DNA of 64,000 nucleotides from Leisingera sp. ANG1 (GTDB taxonomy: Bacteria; Pseudomonadota; Alphaproteobacteria; Rhodobacterales; Rhodobacteraceae). Both the position numbers and the translations under genes were made by a program. Below the pieces are notes generated by a model, which did not search any database, was not told the DNA's origin, and was given only the letters and a program-made list of their open reading frames with translations. The DNA lies in NCBI RefSeq assembly GCF_000203975.2, contig NZ_AFCF02000008.1, forward strand, positions 518,983 through 582,982, written 5' to 3'. Positions within the stretch are counted from its first letter, which is position 1. Every line of letters begins with the position of its first letter. Shown here piece by piece: positions 51,395 through 61,000 of this stretch.

Positions 51395-52341
51395 GCGCGG
51401 CCGCCATCGCCGCGGTTGTCATCGGCCGCAACGAAGGAGAGCGGCTGATCCGCTGCCTGCAATCCCTGCGAGGCCAGGTGCAGCAGCTGATCTATGTCGA
51501 CAGCGGCTCCACGGATGGGTCCGCAGCTGCCGCGCGGGATATGGGTGCGGAAGTGGTGGCCCTGGACCTCAGCCAGCCCTTCACAGCCGCCCGCGCCCGC
51601 AACGCCGGGCTGGCGGTGCTGGAGACCGGGATCGAGTTTGTGCAATTCGTGGATGGCGATTGCGAGGTGAACCCGGACTGGATCGCCACCGCCGCGGATT
51701 TCATGCAGGCAAATCCCAAGGCAGCGGTGGCCTGCGGACGGCGACGGGAGCGGTTCCCGGAGATGTCCGTCTACAACCGGCTGTGTGATGCGGAATGGGA
51801 CACGCCCGTTGGCGAGGCCAAGGCCTGCGGTGGCGACGCGCTGATGCGGGTGGCGGCGGTCTATACCGCGGGCGGCTACCGCGATGGGCTGATCGCCGGG
51901 GAGGAGCCGGAACTGTGCCTGCGGCTGCGCCGGGCGGGCTGGCAGGTCTGGCGGCTGGACGCTGAGATGACCCTGCATGATGCGCAGATGCTGCGGTTCA
52001 CCCAATGGTGGAACCGCAGCCGCCGCGCAGGCCATGCCTTTGCCGAAGGCGCCGCATTGCATGGCGCCGGGCCGGACCGGCACTGGGTGGCAGAGACCCG
52101 GCGCGCCCTCCTGTGGGGCGCCATCCTGCCAGCAGCCATCGTGATGGCCGGGCTGCTCCGCCCTGCTCTGCTGCTGGCGGCACTGATCTACCCCGCCCAG
52201 GTGCTGCGCCTGTCCCGCCGCATGGGGTTTGAACAGGCTCTGTTTTCGGTGCTCGGAAAATTCGCTGAGGCTGCGGGCGCGCTGGAGTTTTACTGGCGCC
52301 GCTGGCGCGGTTCTGCGCGCGGCATACTAGAATACAAGTAG
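51391..52341 (+). CDS. Glycosyltransferase family 2 protein
   Basis: 316 residues with the ATG at 51391, overlapping the previous stop (ATGA). GT-A fold: AAVVIGRNEGERLIRCLQSL opens the domain, DSGSTDGS binds nucleotide, FVQFVDGDCEVNP is the DxD site and GGYRDGLIAGEEPELCLRLRRAGW the acceptor/base region. Two C-terminal membrane helices (WGAILPAAIVMAGLLRPALLLAALIYPAQVL) place it at the inner membrane, a form seen in polysaccharide and glycolipid assembly. Convergent with the wecG-like gene, 7 bp between stops. Confidence 0.88.
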   Translation: MSAAAIAAVVIGRNEGERLIRCLQSLRGQVQQLIYVDSGSTDGSAAAARDMGAEVVALDLSQPFTAARARNAGLAVLETGIEFVQFVDGDCEVNPDWIATAADFMQANPKAAVACGRRRERFPEMSVYNRLCDAEWDTPVGEAKACGGDALMRVAAVYTAGGYRDGLIAGEEPELCLRLRRAGWQVWRLDAEMTLHDAQMLRFTQWWNRSRRAGHAFAEGAALHGAGPDRHWVAETRRALLWGAILPAAIVMAGLLRPALLLAALIYPAQVLRLSRRMGFEQALFSVLGKFAEAAGALEFYWRRWRGSARGILEYK

Positions 52342-52348
52342 CCCGCCG

Positions 52349-53101
52349 TCAGCGCGCCCGGATGCGACAGGCCTTAAGTGTCAGCCCGGGCAGAATTGCC
52401 AGGCATTTGGCATAACGCGGCAGCAGCCGCGTGGGGCTCGACAGGGCCCGCCAAAGCCATTCCATCGCCATGGCGCGGACCCAGGCGGGCGCGCGTTTCT
52501 GATGGCCGCCAAGGAAGTCCAGCCCGGCACCGACAGAGGCGAAGCCTGCCGCGGGCGACAGTTTGCGGCCGCGCTGGGCAAACCGCTCCTGCTTGGGCGC
52601 ACCCAGCGCCAGGAAACACAGGCAGGGGCCGGTTTCATCCAGCCGGTGCAGGATCTGATCTGCCTCCTCCCCTTCCGGATCGAAGCGGCCGGAAGGGGCG
52701 TGGGTCCAGGCCACCTGCAGCCCCGGCACCGCCTCCGTCAGCGCATTTTCAGCGTCCTGCAACGCCTCTTCCGTGCTGCCCGCCAGCACCACCGGCACCT
52801 TGGCCTCAGCCGCCAGGCGGCAGAGCGGCAGCACCATGTCGGAGCCTGGCATCAGAGCCACCGGGCGGCGGGCAAGGCGGGACAGCCAGACGATGGGGCG
52901 CCCGTCCGCCACCACCAGATCCTGCGCCTGATAGGCTGACAGGAACGTCTCCGACGCCTCCATCTTGACCAGGTGATCCAGGTTCACCGTTGCCAGCGCA
53001 AAGCCTTGGCCCGCCTTGAAACGGGCGAGAATTTCTGCCTCTAGCATCGCACGCGCAGGAATGTTCACCGCAACCCGGCGGCCGTGGATTTCAAAAAACA
53101 T
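52349..53101 (-). CDS. WecG/TagA/CpsF family glycosyltransferase
   Basis: 250 residues with the ATG at 53101 (GGGGA upstream); an ATG at 53128 is possible. The family (GT26) adds the second sugar to a polyprenyl-linked oligosaccharide. Conserved parts: TVNLDHLVKMEASETFLSAYQAQDLVVADGRPIVWLSRL, DMVLPLCRLAAEAKVPVVLAGSTEEA and the signature LALGAPKQERFAQR. Usually found in exopolysaccharide or teichoic-acid operons. It is divergent from the ligase-like gene across 175 bp. Confidence 0.9.
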   Translation of the reverse strand: MFFEIHGRRVAVNIPARAMLEAEILARFKAGQGFALATVNLDHLVKMEASETFLSAYQAQDLVVADGRPIVWLSRLARRPVALMPGSDMVLPLCRLAAEAKVPVVLAGSTEEALQDAENALTEAVPGLQVAWTHAPSGRFDPEGEEADQILHRLDETGPCLCFLALGAPKQERFAQRGRKLSPAAGFASVGAGLDFLGGHQKRAPAWVRAMAMEWLWRALSSPTRLLPRYAKCLAILPGLTLKACRIRAR

Positions 53102-53276
53102 GGGCGTCCCCGGTTCACTTCCGCCCATCTGATACCGCCGCCACCGTCGGCAGACCAGAACCAATGCGCAAGCCGGTCCTGCGCCGTGGCAAAGCTGCAT
53201 CCTGTTAACCCGATATTGCAAATCCGCGCGACATCGCCGCCCGCAGCGGGTAAAGTTTGACGCAAATACCGGGGAA

Positions 53277-54758
53277 TTGAGGGGGCACGGGGCTTTGCCC
53301 AACGCTTTGGCCTATCTGATGCTGCTGGCCTGGCCGCTGGCCAGCCTGATCCTGTTCCGGCGCCTGCCGCTGGAACGGGCGATCCTTTGGTGCATCATCG
53401 CGGGCTATCTTCTGCTGCCGCCGCTGGCCGAGTTCGACCTGCCGCTGGTGCCGGACATGGACAAGTTCGCGATCCCCTCGGTGATGGCCTTTGTGCTGTG
53501 TGCCTTCCTGCTGCGCAGGCCGGTGCCGCTCTTGCCGCGGCATCCGGCGGTGCGGCTGCTGGTGCTGCTGTTTGTCTTTGGGGTCATCCCCACCGTGCTA
53601 AGCAACGGTGAGCCGATCCTGTTCCGCAAAATCGCCAATTCCGACCCGATCATCTTCCTGACCGATCAGCTGCCGGGCCTGCGCTGGCGCGACCTGGGTT
53701 CGGTGATCATCAATCAGGTGATCGTGCTGATCCCTTTCCTGCTGGCGCGCCGGTACCTGTCCACGCCAGAGGCCCAGCGCGAGCTGCTGCTGGCGCTGAT
53801 GACCGGCGGCCTCGCCTATACCATTCCGTCGCTGATCGAGATCCGCTTCAGCCCGCAGATCAACGTCTGGATCTACGGATTCTTCCAGCATGACTTCAGC
53901 CAGATGATGCGCCAGGGCGGCTTCCGTCCCATCGTGTTCCTGCCCCATGCGCTGTGGCTGGCGTTTTTTATGCTGTCGGCGCTGCTGGCGGCCACCGCGC
54001 TTGCCCGTGCCACCAAGGGCGGGGACCGTGTCCGGCTGGCGCTGGCCGCAGGCTACCTGTTTGCCGTGCTGGTTTTGTGTAAAAGCCTCGCCTCGCTGGC
54101 CTATGCGCTGGCCTTTGTGCCGGTGGTGGCACTGGCGCCGCTGCGCTGGCAGCTGCGGGCGGCCCTGCTGCTGGCGCTGATTGCCGTGGTCTATCCGATG
54201 CTGCGCAACGCCGGGCTGGTGCCAACAGAGGAATTGGTGGCCCAGGCAAGCACGATCAGCGCCGAACGGGCACATTCGCTGAACTACCGTTTTGAAAACG
54301 AAGCCCAGATGCTGGCGCGCGCCGCCGAAAAGCCCTGGTTCGGCTGGGGCGGCTGGGGCCGCAACCTGGTGCGGCACGAAGAAACCGGGCAGATCCTGTC
54401 GATCCCGGACGGCCGCTGGATCATCGTGTTCGGCACTTTCGGCTGGTTGGGCTATATCGCCGAGATGGGCCTGCTGGCGTCCCCGCTGGTGCTGCTGGCC
54501 CATGCCGCGGCCCGGGCGCCCCGGGGCAGTGTTTCGCCCTATGCGGCCCCGATTGCGCTGATTCTGGCAGCCACCATGGTGGATATGCTGCTGAATGCCA
54601 CGCTGATCCCGATCACCTGGATGTGCGCCGGATCGGTTCTGGGCTACGCCGAGAGATTGCTCTACCCGGGCTTGTTCCAGAAGAAACCCGCACTATTTGG
54701 CGGGGCGCAGGCGCTTTTGCCTGACACCGCCGGGGCTAAGCAGCGCAGCATCCTGTGA
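53277..54758 (+). CDS. O-antigen ligase / polysaccharide polymerase-like membrane protein
   Basis: 493 residues from TTG at 53277; the start is uncertain (TTG at 53295 and ATG at 53319 are alternatives). About 11 hydrophobic helices, long membrane loops, and a central conserved block NYRFENEAQMLARAAEKPWFGWGGWGRN (about 335-365), which matches the periplasmic loop of WaaL/Wzy-class enzymes. Such proteins join or polymerise lipid-linked sugars at the periplasmic face. Which class it belongs to cannot be settled by reading. Genes around it are glycosyltransferases, supporting a polysaccharide role. Confidence 0.75.
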   Translation: MRGHGALPNALAYLMLLAWPLASLILFRRLPLERAILWCIIAGYLLLPPLAEFDLPLVPDMDKFAIPSVMAFVLCAFLLRRPVPLLPRHPAVRLLVLLFVFGVIPTVLSNGEPILFRKIANSDPIIFLTDQLPGLRWRDLGSVIINQVIVLIPFLLARRYLSTPEAQRELLLALMTGGLAYTIPSLIEIRFSPQINVWIYGFFQHDFSQMMRQGGFRPIVFLPHALWLAFFMLSALLAATALARATKGGDRVRLALAAGYLFAVLVLCKSLASLAYALAFVPVVALAPLRWQLRAALLLALIAVVYPMLRNAGLVPTEELVAQASTISAERAHSLNYRFENEAQMLARAAEKPWFGWGGWGRNLVRHEETGQILSIPDGRWIIVFGTFGWLGYIAEMGLLASPLVLLAHAAARAPRGSVSPYAAPIALILAATMVDMLLNATLIPITWMCAGSVLGYAERLLYPGLFQKKPALFGGAQALLPDTAGAKQRSIL

Positions 54759-55019
54759 TGCCGCAATCTTTCCGCTTTTCCGGCCGAAATTGACACAATG
54801 CGTCCATAGGACAGCCGCATGGATTGACGAAAGTAAATTTGAGTTCACCCGGCCCCGCGGAACAGATGGGGATCCAAGCCGCCAGGCCGGGACAGCAGCC
54901 GGGGAGAACCCCGGCACCCGAAAATAAACCCGTCCGGCGGGCCCTGCCATCTTCGCAAAGCGGATTGGCTGCGGCGTGCCGGGCTGTTTGCGAAAGGCCA
55001 GTGGGGTCAGGTATTGACG

Positions 55020-58000
55020 ATGCAGGATCGGACATCCGCAGCGGGGCGCGCCGCCGGGAATAATGCAGGTGATATTGCCATTGTCGGCCTGTCGGTAACT
55101 GTGCCCGGCGCCGGTTCTGCTGAGGCGTTTTGGCAGAACCTGCGCGCTGGCATCGAGTCGATTGAGGTTCTGGACCGCGAGACGCTGCTGAAAAACGGCG
55201 AGCGCGCCTCTGTCCTGGCGGACCCGAATTATGTCCCTGCCTCGGCCCAGCTGCAGGGATTTGACGAGTTCGACGCGGAATTCTTTGGCTTCAGCCCGAA
55301 AGAGGCCGCCATCCTTGATCCCCAGCACCGCAAATTCCTCGAGGTCGCCTGGGGCGCGATGGAAAACGCAGGCCATCCGCCCGAAAGCATCAATGGCCCC
55401 ATCGGTGTCTACGCGGGCTGCGGCATGGGCAGCTATTTCTATTTCAACATCTGCTCCAACCTGGGTCTGGTCGATGACGTGGGCATGTTCCTGCTGCGCC
55501 ACACCGGCAACGACAAGGATTTCCTGTCGACCCGCGTCAGCCATGTGTTCGACTTGAAAGGACCGTCGGTCAACGTGCAGACCGCCTGCTCCACCTCGCT
55601 AGTAGCGGTGCATTACGCCTGCAAGGCCTTGCGCGAGGGCGAGTGCGACATGGCACTGGCGGGCGGCGTCACCATCGAACTGCCGCAGGGGCGTGGCTAT
55701 CTCTACAAGGAAAACGAGATCCTGTCGCCCGACGGCCATTGCCACGCCTTCGACCACCGGGCGCAAGGGACTGTGTTTGGCTCCGGCGCAGGTGCAGTGG
55801 TGCTGAGGAGGCTGGAGGATGCGATAGCCGACGGCGACCACATCTGGGCTGTCATTAAGGGTTCTGCCATCAATAACGACGGCGCGGACAAGGCAGGCTA
55901 TCTCGCGCCTTCCGTCGGCGGCCAGTCGGCAGCGGTGCAAAAGGCACTGGTGGCCGCGGGCACCCCGGCGGACACCATCGACTATGTGGAATGCCACGGC
56001 ACCGGCACCTATCTGGGCGACCCCATCGAAGTCTCTGCCCTGACTGACGCCTACCGGGCCACGACCCAGGACAGCGGCTTTTGCCGCATCGGCTCGGTCA
56101 AGACCAACATCGGTCATCTGGACACCGCGGCGGGTGTTGCCAGCCTCACCAAGACGGCGCTGGCGCTGCATCACAAGGAAATCCCGCCCTCGCTGGGATT
56201 TGAAGCCCCGAACCCGGCGATTGATTTTGAGACCTCGCCATTCCGCGTGAACGCGGAGCTCACCCCGTGGACTCCGCACAAGGGGCCGCGGCGTGCCGGT
56301 ATCAACTCGCTGGGCGTGGGCGGCACCAATGCGCATGTGATCCTGGAGGAAGCGCCGGCGCGCGCGGCCTCGGAAGAAAGTGATTTTCCGTTCCAGATCC
56401 TCTGCGTGTCCGGCCAGTCCAAGGCGGCGCTGGACGCCAATACGCAAACGCTGGCTGAGTACCTGAAGACAAACCCGGAGGCCGATCTGGCCGATGTGGC
56501 CTATACCCTCAAGGAAGGCCGCCGCGGCTTTGCCAAGCGCCGGGTGCTGGTGGCAGAGACCGCCTCCGAAGCCATTGACCTGATTGAGGAAAACGACCCC
56601 CGCAAGGTCTTCACCCACGACCGGCTGGGCGGCAGCCCCGAGGTGGTGTTCATGTTCCCCGGCGGCGGCGCGCAATATGCGGGCATGGCGCGTGACCTTT
56701 ACGAAACTGAGCCAGTCTTTGCTGACTGGATGGACCGCGGACTGGAGCATCTGCAACAGAGCCTCGACTACGATATCCGCGCGATCTGGCTGCCGGAGGA
56801 CGGTGAGGAGGACGCCGCCAATGCCAAGCTCCAGCAGCCCTCGGTGCAGCTGCCGCTGATCATGATCGTGGAATACGCGCTGGCGCAGTTGTGGGTCAGC
56901 TGGGGCGTGCAACCTGCCGCACTGGTCGGCCACTCGATGGGCGAGAACACCGCCGCCTGCCTGGCCGGCGTCATCTCCTTTGAGGACTGCATTGATCTGG
57001 TCCTCTTGCGCGGACGGCTGTTCGACACCGTGCCTGCGGGCGGGATGCTGTCGATTGCCCTGCCCCTGGCTGAGGTTGAGGCCATCATTGGCGATGATCT
57101 GGATATCGCCAGCGTCAACGCGCCGTCGCTCACTGCTGTTTCCGGCCCGCAGGAGGCGCTGGACAGGCTGTCAGCCGACCTGACTGCCCGCGAGGTAGAA
57201 CACCAGCGCATCCCCATCGACATCGCCGCCCACTCGCGGATGCTGGACGGCATACTGCAGGAATACGGCGATTTCATCCGTAAGCTGACCCTGTCGGCAC
57301 CCGGTCTGCCGGTGATTTCGAACCGCACCGGCGCTGCCCTGACCGCGGAACAGGCCACCAGCGCCGATTACTGGGTCGGCCAGCTGCGCAATACCGTGCG
57401 CTATGCCGACTGCGTCGAAACCCTAGCCAAGACCCCGGACCGGGTGTTCCTGGAGGTCGGCCCCGGCAAGGCCCTCAGCGCCTTGGCGCAGATGTCGCCT
57501 GCGGTGAAACAGGGCCAAGTGCTCAGCACGCTGCGCCACCCGGATCACCAGGTGATGGACGACAGCTATTTCTTCGGCGTCATCGGCCGGCTTTGGGCCT
57601 GCGGGGTGGAGGCCGACTGGCCGCAGATTTGGGGCGACGCGCGCCGCAACCGCTTGCCCCTGCCCGGCTATGCCTTCCAGCGCAGCCGCTATTTCATCGA
57701 GCCCGGCAAACCGGCAATCGAAGAAGAGGCCCAGACCCCGGCGCGCCATGACGATCTGAGCAAATGGGGCTACCGCCCGGCCTGGCGCCAGCGGCTGGCA
57801 GATTGCGCGCTGGATGTCGCGCAAGAGCTGGCGCAGGAACCGCACAACTGGCTGATTTTCGAGGACGAATCCGGCCACGCCGCCCGCACTGCCGAAAGCC
57901 TGGAGGCCGCGGGCCACAGCGTTGTGCGCGTCCGCGCAGGCGACACCTATGCGCAGCTTTCACCCGCTTCCTATATCCTGCCGCCGGAACAGGGGCGTGC

Positions 58001-61000
58001 CGCCTATGGCGCGCTGCTGGCTGATCTGGCAGAGGCCGGGCTGCTGCCGGACCGCATCGCGCATTTCTGGCTGGTGACGGAGCGAGAGAGCTTCCGCCCC
58101 GGCTCCTCCTTCTTTGATCGCAACCTTGAGATGGGCTTCCATTCCCTGACCGCACTGGCGCAGGAGCTGGGCAATACCGATCTGCCCGGTCCAGCGCATC
58201 TGACGGTCTTTACCACCGGTGCCGCGCAGGTCCGCGGCGAGGCGCTGCCCTACCCGGAAAAGGCCATGATCGCAGGCCCCCTGGGCGTGATCCCGCGCGA
58301 GCTGCCGGGGCTGACCTGCTCGGCTGTGGACATTGAACTGCCGCAGGCGCCGCAAGGCCTGTTTGCCCGCCGCAATCCGGCGCAGGCCGGTATCACCTCC
58401 CGCTTGCTGGAAGAGCTGATGGCAGAGCCGGCCAGCAGCACCGCCGCCTGGCGCGGCGAAAAACGCTATGAGCTGAGCTGGCGCCCGCGGCCGCTGCCCG
58501 CGCCGGAAACGCCTCCTTTCAAACAGGGCGGCCACTACGTGATCACCGGCGGCTATGGCGGCATCGGCCTGACCATCGCAGGCCACCTGATGCGCGGCTA
58601 CGCCGCCAAGGTCTCGCTGATCTCCCGCGACGGGCTGCCGCCGCGCGAGACCTGGGAGCGGTATCTGGCCAGCCACAGCCCGGCCAACCGTACCGCCCAG
58701 CGCATCCGCGCAGTGATGGCGCTGGAGGCGGGTAGCAAGGGTGCAGTACTACCGCTGGCCGCCGACGTCTGCAACAGCGGCGACCTGCGTGCAGCGCGGG
58801 AGCAGGCCGAGACGGCCTTTGGCCCCGTCACCGGGGTGATCCACGGTGCCGGCGTTATCAGTGATGGCCCGCTGCTGGCCAAGGACGAGGACCAGATCGC
58901 CCAGGTTCTGGCTCCCAAGGTCAGCGGGCTGCGGGCGCTGGATGCAGTATTCCCGGACGGCAGTCTGGAGCTGATGGTGCTGTTCTCCTCCTCCTCCACC
59001 GTGACCCGGCCTGCGGGGCAGGTGGATTACATCGCCGCCAACGAATACCTCAACGCCTGGGCCAAGCACCGCGCAGGCGGGCAGACCCGTGTGATCGCGG
59101 TGGACTGGGGCGTCTGGGCCGACACCGGCATGGCCGCTGACGCCATGGCGGGCCGCAACGCAAACGCAGGCGCCAGCACGCCCGAGCCCTGCCCGCAGCC
59201 GCTGCTGCTGCAGCAGGCTTTCGATGCCGCCGGAAACCGCATCTTCACCCCCGGCTTCAGAACCGCGGACTGGCTGCTGGATGAGCACCGCACCAAGGAT
59301 GGCACCGCGCTGGTGCCCGGCACCGGCTATATCGAAATGGCCGCCGAGGCGCTGGCCGCCATCGGCGTGGAAGGCCCCTTCGAGATCCGGGACCTCTACT
59401 TCCTGCGCCCGCTGATCGCCGGCGAAGACAGCCCGCGGGGTGCGCTGGTAAAGTTAGAAGCTAATGAAAATGGTTATGAACTGTTTGTTTACTCGAGATT
59501 TACAAATGGTTACCGTCTGAATTGTCAGGCTTTGCTGGCCTTAGCGGCGGCGGCAGAACGCCCCGCCCCCCTCCCCCTCCAGACGATTTTCACCCGATGC
59601 CCGGAGGAGCAGGCGCCTGTGCGCGGGCGCCTGCGATCCCCGCAGGAGGCGCATCTGAACTTCGGGCCGCGCTGGCATGTTCTGGACCGCGCCGCACTGG
59701 GGGACGGCGAAGGCATTGCCGCCCTGTCGCTGCCGGATGCGGCGGCGGCTGACGGCTGCCTGCTGCACCCGGGCCTGATGGATCTGGCAACCGGCTGGGC
59801 CATGAACCTGATCCCCGGATATGAAGGCACCGCGCTGTGGGTGCCGGTGTCCTACGGGACCATCCGGGTCTTTGCGCCGCTGACACCGCAGGTCTTCAGC
59901 CATGTTCGCCTCTCCGAGGGCTCCGGCGGCGGCTCAGCGGCCTTCGATGTGACTCTGACCGGCCCGGACGGCACTGTGCTGGTCGAAATCGAGGGTTTCC
60001 GGATGCAACGCCTGGCGGGCGGGTTTGATGCGGCAGCGGAGCAGGGTGAAGCAGATGCCACCGCCGCCCAGCTGGGGCTGGAACCCGCCAGCAGCCCGCA
60101 GCCGCTATCGCCTGAGGAACGCCGTCTGCAGCTGAACATCTCCAATGGCATCAAGGCAGAGGACGGCGGCGAGGCCCTTGCCCGCGCCGTGGCCTCTGGC
60201 CTGCCGCAGGTGGTGGTTTCTTCGCTGGACCTGCCCGCGCTGATTGCCCAGGCAGACCAGAGCACACCGGCCGAGACCGAGGCCCAGACATTCGACCGCC
60301 CGCAGCTCGACACCGATTACGTGGCACCGCGCAACCCGGTGGAGGAGCAGCTGGCCAAGCTGTTTGCCTCCCTCCTGGGCGTCAGCCAGGTCGGGATCGA
60401 GGACAGCTTCTTTGACCTTGGCGGCCATTCCCTGATTGCGGTCCGGCTGTTCGCACAGGTCAAACGGGCCTTTGGCGTGGAATTCCCGCTGTCGGTGCTG
60501 TTTGAAGCGCCCAGCGTCGCCGCCCTGGCAGAGCGGATCATCGAACGCACTGGCGGCGGTGTTGCCGAGGAACCGGGCAGCGAACCGCAAGCGGCGGAAG
60601 ATAAACCGAAATTCACCCATCTGGTGCAGTTGCATCCGGGCGATGGCACCGGGCGGCGGCCCTTCTTCCTGGTCGCGGGAATGTTCGGCAACGTGCTGAA
60701 CCTGCGGCATCTGGCGCTGCTGGTGGGCAAGGACCGCCCGGTCTACGGCCTGCAGGCCAAGGGGCTTGTGGGCAATGATGCACCGCACGACAGGATTGAG
60801 GACGCCGCCCGCAGTTGCCTGAGCGAAATCCGCCAGATCCAGCCCGAGGGCCCTTATCTGCTGGGCGGCTTCTCCGGCGGCGGCATCACTGCCTATGAGA
60901 TGGCGCAACAGCTGAAGGATCAGGGCCAGGACACCGCGGCGCTGATCCTGCTGGACACGCCGCTGCCGGTGCGCCCGGTCCTGAACCGGCAGGACAAGGC

